From positions 21,693,116 through 21,757,115 of the forward strand of contig CM037830.1 of assembly GCA_021234535.1 (NCBI GenBank): DNA of 64,000 nt, given 5' to 3'. The translations under genes and the position numbers were made by a program. The DNA is from Stichopus chloronotus (lineage: Eukaryota > Echinodermata > Holothuroidea > Aspidochirotida > Stichopodidae). This document shows positions 23,814 to 35,124 of the stretch, in pieces; the stretch's first letter is position 1, and the number at the start of each line of letters is the position of its first letter. The notes under the pieces are model-generated. The model saw only the letters and a program-made list of their open reading frames with translations, was not told the origin of the DNA and made no database searches.

Positions 23814-26177
23814 CTAGTTGCCTGTGCTTAGGGATAGGTTGCACGCACTTCATAGAGTAGTACAACTTGGCGCTGTATAGCCGTAAGCACAGCAGCTTGA
23901 AAGCATGTAATGCAAACGTTGCCAGTAATCGTCGCTTTGATCTCAACCCGTCGCATATTTCCATTTCATTTTTCTTCTCTAATGATGTAAACTTCTGTCA
24001 AACTTGTGGGTAATATTATCACGACAGGTATATTTTTACTTGAATCTGTCATGTGCACACAAAACAAGCAGATTATTATCTTGCTGTTTGCATACATTAT
24101 TTACCCTTCCCATCTGAATGAGCCCTCTGGGTCGACGCGCGCTGTTCTGCGTCGGCAGAATCACTCTTTGGAACTGTTTCTCTCGACAGTTATTACGCTA
24201 TCTGGTGATGGTTGATTTGTGTGTCACAGTTTGTTAATTGTGGATCATTTAATTTTGAGAACCAAAAATAAATGAACGGTTTGATGTAAAGTGAATATCT
24301 CATCACTGTTGGTTGTAAACTCAGTCCTGCTCGGCAAAATTTGATAACCATACCCCACAAGGCAAAATCCCAGGCGGTGATCATTAAAAATCGGCATACA
24401 TATTTACCAAAATTTGACATTTATTACAGGACCGTATTCCTAGGTCGAATGAATCTGATCTATGAGCGCTTACGTCTCAGACTATAAATCTGTAAGATAA
24501 TTAGAATTGGATCAATGAAGGCAAAAAGCTGTCCTCTATCTTTCTATTTGCTGACCGTAATGTCCGTATCTCTGTCTGATGAGGTATTCATTCTGTTTTA
24601 ATTGTATAGTGTGGCTGGTAGTGCTGTATTCTCTTGATTGTTATACTGAACCAGCCAGCCAGCTTATCAATATTTTCAAAATTAATTTACAACTTTGACA
24701 GCTCTGCTCACCGTTGATATAGCGCCCCACAGAATCCCTGAGTTTAAGGGGAGTTTTTTTTGGCTATGTGTTCATGTACAAAAGACAGGTATTCTCATTC
24801 TTAAAAAAAAAAATGGAAAAAAAATAAATGAAACAAGTGAATACCCCCCCTGAAAGAACTAAACTGAGGAAAGCCATTTGCGTAGTTGAGAGAAAGGTGG
24901 TATGGTAACTTCTTCAAATACATCGAGCACAGCTCCCTGCTACAGCGCATGTTTGTTTGTGTTTTTGCACGTCATGTGCCAAATGACGGGTAATTAAGAT
25001 TACAAGTGTGGTCCGTTTTGAGGTGGTTTTTCGAGCGAGATGATGCAGAGACTAATTTTGCTGTCAGCGAATAGAAGTCGCTCCTGATTGGATGATCAAT
25101 GATGTTAATTATACATGTGCATCAAGAACAGGCTCCCTCTGTTTTTTCCTTCTTTTTTTTTGTGGTTTTGTCACACCTCAACTCGTAACCCTCATGACAG
25201 ATTAGTCATCCACTTGATCTGTGAAACATATTTCTATTTGGCGAGAGAGCCACTCCATCCCTCGATCCATTCCACTCCGAGGAGAAATTTTTCCTCCTTT
25301 CTTTTTGAGTTTGACATGATTCACAGCTGAGGAGGTAAGCCCACTTCACCTGCACAAGGTGATGCGCAGTGTCCATTCACTGATTTGTGTTGGACATCGA
25401 AGTTATTTTACGACCCGTTAATAAAGTGGTGAGGACATCGATGGCAGTCTGTATGCGCGTGGCTCGAGGGTTCTCGATTTGTTTTGAGATACGTGGTTCA
25501 CGAACCGATTGGTACACATCCATGGGCGATGTAGTGAATCACTGTTGCATGTATATGTCAATATATATAAGGAGACGATCAAGGCTGTCGTTATGAGCTC
25601 CTTCTCTAACATTACCCCTGCTGTCAGATTATGATATATACTGTTATTGGCATGTTGAAGATGCCCCCAGTCCATCGCTGTTGAAACTTGTCAGGTGGTT
25701 CCTCAATTCAGCAAATTAGGAGATAACCTGATACATGTGTAGGAGGGGAAAGTGTGATTGGTAACATTAAATGACGAGGAATTTGTCGAGACTACACGGT
25801 AATGCAGTCATGAAAAGTTACCCCATGCATCTTGAAAAATTTGCTTTCATTAGCAAAGATGATATTGGCTTTACTTTGTTTCTCTTGTATCTTCTCCGTT
25901 TTGTATTCATTGTTCAGCTTCTGATACAAAGGACACATTTGTAGACATAGAGTGACAAGATCGAGATTGTAAACATGAGTGTAAAAAAAAAATGAGTGTG
26001 TAAAAAAATGAAGGAGATTTGTTGTATAGAAAGGACTAAAACAATGAAATGGAAATGAAACTCAAGCAAAGCCAGTATTTCCAAAGTCTGTGGCGTTCTT
26101 AAAAGCAGTTCTGTCAATATGTATCTTAAAGAAAAAAAAAAAATAAAGGTGGAAAGATCTCAACAATACACGGCAAG
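23814..26177. other. Non-coding stretch with an isolated strong donor
   Basis: No supportable gene. A near-consensus 5' splice site, GAG then GTAAGC, lies at 25334/25335, but all three frames close within about 50 bases upstream, so only a UTR exon would fit. A CpG patch at 24132-24155 stands out in AT-rich DNA. A frame at 25387-25596 looks protein-like but starts at GTG and has no context. A-runs occur at 24804-24830, 25983 and 26130. Confidence 0.45.
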
Positions 26178-26314
26178 TACTCCCTCACCTAGCTCATATA
26201 TGAGGTGAGTACATTGTTGCTCGTTAATTCCCAAACTAGGAAGTTTTGGGGAATCAAGGTTGTACCTGGTTAATTACCAAACCAAGAAGTTTTGGGTAGC
26301 CAAGGTTGTCTGAA
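26178..26314. repeat. Foldback repeat, copy A (compact) with duplicated tail
   Basis: GTACTCCCTCACCT is followed almost at once by its inverted partner AGGTGAGTAC (26202-26211), so this copy has arm tips but almost no loop. The 3' tail common to the family (TTAATTCCCAAACTAGGAAG, then TTTTGGGG) is present twice in tandem as 46 bp units at 26223-26268 and 26269-26314. The two units have diverged slightly. Confidence 0.85.
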
Positions 26315-26471
26315 ATGTTCGATAAATGTGAAATTCTGTAGTGGCCTTAAACCTGTACAGAGTTGTTTTAAATATGTCTGCATCACAGAAGTTTTGTCAT
26401 GATTTATTCACTTGCTGTAAATTATGCATGTGGGGTGATGGAGGGATTTTCTTAGTGATTGATGGAGAGTC

Positions 26472-26650
26472 ACATTCTCAGCGCGTGCCCTCTCACCTCG
26501 TATAACTGGAAGGATGGTAGCCAGATGCGCACACACACACAGTTGCCAGATGCTGGACCATAGTCAATACGATAATGCGTAGGTTGTGCGAGGTGACTAT
26601 GTCGCTAGTTAATTCACAAACCATTCACAACCAAGTCCTGGGGAGCCCCT
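26472..26650. repeat. Foldback repeat, copy B (left arm truncated)
   Basis: The left arm tip (TCTCACCTCGTATAAC) begins near 26490. The right arm is long: GTCAATACGATAATGCGTAG, then a GAGGTGACTATGTCGCTAG block ending near 26609, followed by a variant tail with CACAAACCA. The loop carries two GCCAGATGC words (26520 and 26545) around a CA run. The part of the left arm that should match the right arm's inner half is missing. Confidence 0.82.
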
Positions 26651-26659
26651 TGGAAATAA

Positions 26660-29600
26660 TTCCCATTTATAAGTTTTGCCTTGTTGGCATCGTTCCTGAA
26701 TTTCTCATACAGTTGCATTTCTGGGAAGATTATTAAATTTTAGGCAACAGTATTTCATTTCCCTTCATCTGAAGAGCTTATATTTCAAATTTAAGTGGTT
26801 GTCACACTCAGGACTGCAAACACCGTAGTTTGTCCTCAGCCTTTTGTCACACTTATTTATGCAGCGCATTTATTGTATTGTGCATAATAGTCAGAATCTC
26901 AATATGTTTAAGCATTGATACAAATATCGACCACAAAAAAATTGAAAAACAAACAAGAAAAAAAGTAAGTCACAAGCTGATGAATGCAAAGAGTTCTAAA
27001 GAAAAATGACGAAAACCTCGAGGCCAGCAGCTCAGGAAGTTATTTTTCAGGGCACGGTAAATAGCATCAGCTGATGCTGCTCACACCTAGCAAGGACAGT
27101 GGAGGGTCATTTGTGGGTAACATACAGATTTCAGCAAAAAAAAACAACAGAAAAGACAAAAAAAACGACTGAGTGAAATGAACAAAGAACCAGTGGATGG
27201 ATGGACAAAAGAAATTGAAAAAATATGTATGTACACGAGAAACAGGACATTACATTGTTTCTTGTCTGTGATACCTCCCACTTAGTCGCACATCTAGCAA
27301 CCCGTTTTGTTCAGATTTGGTGACTCACGAGTTTCACCTTGGAGTTGAAAAGCCGGATTGCTCCAAAGCAAGGAGAAGATGTGGCGGTCGTGAATAGGAA
27401 AAGTTCAGTTTCCCTTCCTTTTTCCTTCAGTTGCTTCGCTTTGCTACCCCAGTCTCAAGCTGTTGTTAGAGTGTCGTGTTTCAGAGAAACATTCATGCGT
27501 TCATACTCCTCCTTCAGTGCTCACTACCAGGAAGAGTAAGATTGATAGCCCACGTATGAGGACTTAGGTTTCCATGTGAGATCATATCAAATAATATAGA
27601 ATACGCCGTGGATGATGATGAGACGAGTCTTGCTCTCGGTCTCCATTTGATTCGATTGCACCCTCTCCTGTTCTTTTTTTGTCTCCCAAAGTTTCGTAGA
27701 TTTTCAGAAGCGATTACATTATGAAAGCCCTCACTTAATCTGGTCGTAGAGTAGCTCATTTCCATAAAAAGTTCAGTAAGTGTCAAGATGCAGACAGGAT
27801 TATTTCTGAGAGGGTTGAGAATCATCTGAAAGCTAGTCAGCTGGCTCGTTGAAAATACGAACCGGAGTCTCGGATTTCTGTTTTTGGTTACTCTTGACCC
27901 TGGCAGTACTTTTTCTCCCCGAGTAATTTTAGGTGTTACAATATAAGATCCTCTCAGAAGATGAATGGATCTAGAAGGGAGAGTTTTAAAGCGAATGTCA
28001 CGTCAAAGCTGCGTTTTCCAGTAGTCCTTTCCTTTTTGGTGCATTATGCAGAGCAGTTGAGATCACTGTAAGGACTTTGCCAGGGTAACTTGTCATTCAA
28101 GTTTTTAATAGTCATCTGTGCCTCTGTCTCAGCAGCTTTTTTTTTTTTTACCGTGAATGGGGGGGGGACGATTGTTGTAGCCGAGGTGTAACGATAATGC
28201 AGGTCTGTATGAAACTGGATAGTAGGTACTTGGATAGTGAGTCACATAGACGTGAATTGGATGAATGAACCTATTAATCGATGGAGGAATTTACATACGT
28301 TAGGAATAACAGGATGTACAAACACTGTCGAGAATTTCGAAAATTTTGCGACTTGATGATCGAGGCCAGTCTGACATGAGTTAACATGCATTGTTTTGAG
28401 AAAAAAAAAAGAAAGTTATTGTGATAATCATTGCATCTCATCTTTGTAGATTAGATAACCTGATGCTGTTGTGTCGGAATCACATTGGCCATAAAAGATA
28501 CTGCATTAAAAAACTGCTAGATGTCCAGAAATACAGAATGACATCTGTTGTCATCGTTCAGTCATCACATCGTTTACCGTTTCACCTATTTTTTTTTGAT
28601 GCGCTGTTCAGTTGAAGCTGTGGACAGCAGCTTTTTAAGTTCAAGTGCTTGCCATTCATCCCTTCAATGCTCGTTTCACTTATACTAGCTCACTGACTGG
28701 GGATTACGGCATTTTGCATGAATGTAAGAACAGACTTCCATCAATATTCCGCCGTATATCTGCGCACACATACATAGAGTAGCGTGTCATTGCCCTGGAT
28801 TCTGTTAATTTTCATCCACTTTGAATACACATTTTCGCCTGAGTGATTTCTCTGTTTCCTTCTATATAAGCAGTGCCACTGACATGATCATAGAAATGAA
28901 ACTTCCATTCACACAGTCACACACCTTTGAAGTACTCACTGTTCGTGCCTATTGCTGGGCAATGCGTGTAGCAAGACAAATTACAACTGTTTTCAACCCT
29001 AATGAGTATTTCTACCTCTCCCATTCATGAAACTTTTCCCCCCTAGTGTGCAATGTAGCAGTCCTGCTAACTCTTGCAGCTTCTGATTGGCTCTTTTGAT
29101 GTTGACATCACAAAATAAGCTATGAATACCCATTACTTTTATTTCTCAGTTGGTTTGTGCCTCACTGTGCTTGTTGTCTGTTGGTGCATAGACACTGGTA
29201 GGATTGACAGGGCAGTGCAATTTTATATTGTTGTGTTATTTGTCATTTGATTCTGGTTTGCCTTTCATCTGTTTACATTACCTTTTTTTGGAAATATTTT
29301 AAGAAAAGAAAGAGGAAAAGTATTAGAAAATTGACTGCAGGAAGTATCTATTGGCACCATCAATCTCATGGTTTACTCAAATTCAAGCACAAGCCACTCT
29401 TGGATCAGGTCATTTCTGCAGGTCATTTCTACAGGTCTTTGAGTGTTTTTTTTTTCCCTTTTCTTACGGAACTGCAATTCTTTTGTGAGTTTCATTTTAC
29501 CAGAGTTTTGGTCATTTTTGTCCCCTTTCTTTGCGGTAATGACATCTTGATTTAAGTTAGGGTGTCACCCGTGGTCTTTGCAGTCCTTGAGACGTGGTCA

Positions 29601-29702
29601 GTGGGATTTTCTGGATTTCCCTTTGGAATAAATATTCTCGATCTCGGGCGATTATCTCGACAAATGAAATCCTTTTGATGATCTGGGATCCTTGTTCTCA
29701 TA
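26660..29702. other. Non-coding stretch
   Basis: No supportable gene. It contains A-rich tracts at 26935-26965 and 27137-27170, a T-run followed by eight G near 28138-28167, and a 13 bp direct duplication (CAGGTCATTTCTG/A) at 29406-29431. Open frames are short and AT-biased. Confidence 0.5.
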
Positions 29703-29780
29703 ATGGAGGGCGGACATGTACTCAGCGATCTCGGGAATGGTAGAGGACTTAATTTGACCATGGACTTCATCATTCAGAAT
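29703..29780 (+). other. Candidate first coding exon
   Basis: An ATG at 29703 opens a 26-codon frame (starts MEGGHVLSDLGNGRG) that reaches a near-consensus donor, AAT then GTAAGTAG, at 29780/29781. The exon is phase 0. The complementary strand is open too (29652-29864 and 29552-29773), so the stretch has few stops overall. No promoter motif was found immediately upstream. It could also be an exon on the opposite strand. Confidence 0.17.
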
Positions 29781-32700
29781 GTAAGTAGAGTTGTTTCCAA
29801 ACTTGTGAAGGGAGAGCCATTGCTCGTTTTGAGTCGACATTGCTCGTGTATTCAGATGTTGCAATTAACCAATTACACCGAATATAGCTCTGATTCAATT
29901 TGCCTCCCCAAGCTGGGTTGCATGATACCCCTTGGGAATCGTGTATAGCACATTTGATATCATACAGGAGGAGTTACAAAACAAGGCACCGTTGCTCATA
30001 CCATAGTTACTGTCAGTCCTTTGGAGCGAATACATTCCAGAAATCATTCAAGATCAGCGTTTGATAGTTCAGGGGAAGTGTCATCATACCTGTTTGATAG
30101 GTAGATGGTAACCATTTTGGTGAAGAAAGGTGGGGGGAGGGGAAAGGTTGGGTGTAATAGGGTTGTCCTTACTTCAAAATGTGGATATCTTCTTCGTCAG
30201 GGTAGTAATGGGGAGGAGGGAGAAAGGAAATTTTTATTCCAGTTCTTAGCAGATGTGCTGGATAATTTGACAGATAATAACAGAAATGTTCAACCTGAAT
30301 GTGGACATTTTCTCAGTGGATATTAATTAACCCTTTTGCATATCCAACCAGGTCGTTCCTGTAGCTATTTTGTCAGACTTTTAAGTTCATGCCAAGACAG
30401 CTCGGGGTTTGTATTTCGTGAAGCATATGGTATCATGTCATAGTTTGCATCAACTATGCACGATTTACACCAAACTTTTGAAAGTGTTATTGTAGGTGTG
30501 TCCTTTCTTTTTGGAGAAATTACTTAAGAAAGTAAAAAAAAAAGACTTCTCATCAATCAATAGCTATTATTAATTCAATTTTTTTTCTTAATAGGAAAAA
30601 CATCATGTGAGGTGAAATGGTTTTTTGACTGTGTTAATGTCTATCACTCGCAAATAATATGAAATTGGCTGACTTTATCTTGTTGAAAGGGTGCAACTTG
30701 TCAATCTTGGATGCATGGTCACTCCCGTACAATGAAAGGAAAGGGAAATAATATTTAAAAAAGAGGAGAAAAATTGAAAAGGGACAATGACAAGGCCAAA
30801 TGAGTGACAAGCTGTCCACAAATGAAACTCATTTTTCATGCCGTAGGCAACTTCCTGCCAGTTGGGGCTCCCTGAGAAAAGTGGAGAGGAAAGGGTAACA
30901 TGTGCAACTGCATTGTCATTTGAATGTAGTACTTGAATTGATTGGCTGACAGGAAAATGCTGTCACATCGCCTAGAGATGCAAGACAAAAATAAATTTTG
31001 CGTCTTCATTCATGTGTGAATAAGTTGCCGCTTTTTAAGTGTCGTACTTTATGTGTCATACCTGTGATCAAGAACTGGAATTTGTTAGTATATTCATAGT
31101 ACTACTTCTGCTGGCTGGCTTTCTTGGCCGTTGCTGTGTTGCTGCTGCTGGCCTTCACGCTGCTTGGTTTGCTGCATATTGCATTTAGGGGCGTATATAT
31201 TTGAGTCACTCCCTGTGATCTTTTTACATATCGTTTCTGTCTTTTTGAGAGAGAATTCCACAGGCAGACAAGTCAAGGACACCACGCAAACTGTTGCAGG
31301 TCTTTTTGAAATAGACGCTGATCATTTTGGAGGCTAAAACCTGCAGAAATGAGTGAAGAATCGTGAAAGAAATCGTGAAATTGATTAACGGGGGAAATGA
31401 ATAGCCAAAGAAATATGAGTTCTTTGGGTAATTGCTGTCAGTCTGCTAGCAATAGTCATTAGTTTGAAAGCCGTGTGCCATAGATTTTAATGCGGAGGAT
31501 TTGCCTTTCAAACATTTGTAGAGATTCAAAAAAGCGACTTTTTAATGAGATTTTAGGAACGATTGAGCGAAAGTTTGTAACACAGAATTAATGGAGTCGA
31601 TGTATTTCTTTTAGCTTTAATAAAAGTAGAATTGTCATGATAACACTGTGGATCTACAGTAATTCAAGAATATAAGGTTGCTTTAATGCAAACCAATTGA
31701 GGATGTGCCTGTTTTGTGTACATTCTCCTCTTCTGGCATATTATGAGACAGGGAGTGGGGGTCTCAAGGGCTAAATGCAAAATTTTGTCGTGATTACAGT
31801 ACGTACAGTAGCTCTTCTGTCAGAGAGGATATACATCATCTTTAGTATTTTAGGCTGGTCGAGATAAAAGTGGAATGCTGCTGGCAGAGGTCTGATGGAG
31901 GGAACAATGGCGTAGCCAGATGTTGGACTTGTGGTTTCCCTAGAACTTCAGCGCTTTCTTGGCAAGTTGGAGCTCCTACAGTAGTTTGTCGTACGTTGGC
32001 AAAGTGATTTAACAAATGAACTCCTTGGGAGAGAAGGATAAGGGGCGGAAAGATGGGGTGAGGGGGATCTTGCATACTTCTTACTTCATAAACACACATC
32101 GAGGTAGATATTCCGGCTTCACTACGTGGTATGTACACCGCTCAGTTGACTACACGTCTGAGTCTAACTACCGAATAAACTAACTGTGCATCAACCGCAT
32201 CGATAGGTTTCAAAAAAAAAAATGTTCCAGATATGAGTTCATGTGTACCTCGTACTTTCGTGAATTACGAGACTGCTGCTTTCCCTTTGGTTTCGTGCTT
32301 CTGACTGCAGCAGAGTTGATGAAGCAAGAACCAAAACTTTTCCATCACAGTATTTTTACGATACGTCATCGTAAAAAATCTGAATGATGATGTCAAGTGT
32401 TTTGTTCCGAGGGGTTCTCGACGTGCTCGGTCTTTTGTCTTTTTCTTTCGAGGGCATTGATATGACTAATTGCCTTCATTATTTCTCGAGTACATAATAG
32501 GTAGTACTCAGATCCATGTCAATCATTTTTTGTCATGCAAGGCTTTCTGTATTTGTAATCAACTTCAGGTGTGTGCCATCTCAATGAAGGACCTCGTTGA
32601 CATTAACACAAGTAGTTTTTATTAGTATGAAAGAATGTCTGCCTTCCCGATGGTTCAAACTGCGGTAAAGGCTTGAAGTGAATTTTAATATTGGACGAAT

Positions 32701-34105
32701 TTTCAGCTACCAACAAATTCTGCTACGCTCGGTCGTGGTGGAAGAGCTGCTGTGGATATTTGCTTGACACAATGGGGGAGGTATTTGATATTGAAATGTC
32801 GAAGAAACACCAGTTGATGTTGATTGTATTTAGCGAAATATTAATTATGAATTAGACATTGTAATGGGAAAGGAATATTGGTTGTATTGATTGGAGCAAG
32901 CATGTGTAGAATACAGGAAGGAAGAGACCTGCAAGGAAAAAGAAGAACAGGAAAGATATTAGGTACAACCATCATCTGTTCAAAACAAGGGACAGTTTAC
33001 TGGCAAGGTTTGTCCTTCTGTATCATTGCAGGTTCTCTCCAAATTATCCAGAAATAATTTTGTTTTTCCTGGTCAAAAACAGCCAAATGTATGTCAAAGA
33101 ATCATCTTACTTATAAATGTTTCAAAACGATTTTCAATTCTTGGTCTGATTCTCATAAGTGGCACAAATCCAGACCTCATTTTGTCTCATGTTAATGGGA
33201 ACATTTGATCAACAGTTCTACCATTGGGGTCATTTTCCAGTCATTCCATCTGCAGGATGCATGTCCGTGATAAGGCTCGTATTTGGACAAAGAGTGCCAG
33301 GAGAAATATGCCTAAGGGTTTTTCTCCATTACAAGTTAGACCACCTCTCTCTTTAATGTTCAATGACAGCAAAAACTTCATAGTTTTTTCCGGTTTTTTT
33401 AAGGTTGGATACAGTTTGTCGTTCTGTAATATCAATTCGATAATTTATTACTGTAAACTATGTGAGACTTCGAGTGCATGGCAGTTTACCTTGTCAAAGT
33501 GTCTTCACCACCCGTCTGCGAATATTAAACTTTCACCACAAGTTTTGACTCTCGTTACCTGGGAAGTTGTGATCGCCAGCATGTAGCACAGATCCCCATT
33601 TCTGGATCCCCACATTCAGATGCAAGTTCAAAAGATGAATACATTTTATTTTTTCCTTTGAATGGTTCAGTGCTGTTTGGCTGATTAACAAGTGGTCGTA
33701 GGAATGCGAAATGTCTCGGAAGTTGACGTGCGATGTTTCAGATTTACGCACCGTGGTGGACTGTGGGAACAATGATTGTCGAGAAAGAAATGAACTCTGT
33801 GGAGGATGACAGCGACTGGGTTGTTATGTTAACCCTCAATTCCGGTTTTATTACGATAGATATTGCTGTTGTTGTTATCATGGCAGTAACTTTTTTATGA
33901 ACAATACTTTGAAAGGAGATGAGTTGAAGCGCTACACATCAAAGGCGTATTTATGTCTGTGCCCTTTCTATGAGCTTCTGTTGCCATGGATACTAAATGT
34001 GCAAAATAAAAGCTGGTATGAAAATGCTTCAAACTGTCAAGCCTTGCAACTGAAAGTCTGTAGAACGACATGGTACCTTCAGATCAGCTGAGCCTTGTAT
34101 TGATA
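29781..34105. other. Non-coding stretch
   Basis: No supportable gene. It contains a GCT-rich patch at 31131-31152, a T-rich run near 30580, and a GGCGTAGCCAG word at 31910-31920 reminiscent of many dispersed-repeat ends but without a visible partner. Open frames up to 120 codons (33224-33586) overlap others in different frames and have no splice context. Confidence 0.5.
32353..32377. repeat. Perfect 10 bp hairpin
   Basis: TTTTTACGAT at 32353-32362 and ATCGTAAAAA at 32368-32377 are exact reverse complements around the 5-base loop ACGTC. On either strand it has the form of a U/A-tailed stem-loop. It is isolated, and no gene ends beside it. Confidence 0.8.
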
Positions 34106-34371
34106 TTGGAATGGCAGTGATAACTTTGGGAGAATGGTGTCAATGATGTTGGAGAATGGCAGCGATGATGTTGGAAAATGGCGGCAGGAGAATGGTGTCG
34201 AGGATGTGGGAGAATAGTGGTGATAATGTGGTAAAATGGTGGTGATATGGGTGGATGGTAGCAATGATGCTGGAGAACAGTGTCGGGAGAATGGTGGCGC
34301 TGCTGCATGCGGAAGAATGACATTGATCACTTGGGAGAATTTCTGCAATGATGTCGGAGAACGTCGGTGAG
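34106..34371. repeat. Degenerate ~22 bp minisatellite
   Basis: At least ten imperfect units of the form GGAGAATGGCAGCGATGATG plus TT run from about 34106 to 34371. Full units are about 22 bases, interspersed with shortened units of about 15-16 bases. Divergence between units is considerable, so the array is not recent. Minus-strand open frames made of HSP/HHS-type repeats across it are artefacts of the array. Confidence 0.88.
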
Positions 34372-34747
34372 AATTATGAGATGAAGGGAAGGAAGGAGGG
34401 GAAAGAGATGGGGGTAGGTCAGATCAGGTAACATGGATTCAGTGAATATTACAGCTAGATCTTCTTAGATCCTTGTACCATCCCGCATCTTGCTAAGGTG
34501 AGGGGGTAGCGACTCGACCTCAATGATGAAATTGTGGCCAGAGTGCCCTACAATATTGACATACCGCATTCTCCTTCGGCATTCAAATGTTGCAATATGT
34601 TTGTAACAGAAAAGTCCTCTTTGGAATTTTAAGGGCTAGAGATAGGGGGCACTGAAACACCCCCTCCCCTCTGTGCAGAAGATGGAAACCATTTCATTAA
34701 TGACAAAAATGGTGGGGGGAAAACAGACATGTGGACCCTTTGCACTT
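34372..34747. other. Non-coding spacer
   Basis: Unique-looking sequence between the minisatellite and the TTAA-flanked element. It holds a purine-rich patch at 34381-34413 and a G-rich patch near 34713. No gene is seen. Confidence 0.5.
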
Positions 34748-34751
34748 TTAA

Positions 34752-35120
34752 AGGGGCTCATTGAGTTGATATCAGTAAAGATTGCGGTGATTTTGAAGTA
34801 TACAAACACACTACAATACTCACAATCAGCATAATTAATCAAGTTTCACATCCAATAGTTATATGAAAACTGTCAATTTTTTTCGAATTTTTGACCGTTA
34901 CTTGCTCTGATTGTGTGCATGTAAAAGGACTAATGTGAAAATGTCTGGTCACAAAGTTTCAAAAACCAAATTTAATCGTTGGTTACTCACTCATTAATGT
35001 TCCAACGTATGTAAAACTTTGGGATCCTTTTAGTTTGACTGTTTGTCATTAGTATGTGAAGGAAACTTGACCGGTTTAGAAAAATTGAGTGAATTTCACA
35101 AAACAACTCAATGAGCCTCT
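34752..35120. mobile_element. 369 bp non-autonomous DNA element with TIRs and TTAA flanks
   Basis: AGGGGCTCATTGAGTTG at 34752-34768 matches the reverse complement of 35104-35120 at 16 of 17 positions. Both ends are flanked by TTAA (34748-34751 and 35121-35124), so the inverted repeat with its flanks matches at 20 of 21. The interior has no long open frame. TTAA duplication is the hallmark of piggyBac-type transposition. A TA duplication (Tc1/mariner-type) with slightly longer ends is equally compatible. Other copies in the genome are needed to fix the boundary and family. Confidence 0.75.
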
Positions 35121-35124
35121 TTAA

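Noticed and set aside
34079..34348. Histidine/serine/proline repeat proteins on the minus strand
   Set aside because: Two overlapping frames both arise from the ~22 bp minisatellite. The unit length is not a multiple of three, so no frame is maintained.
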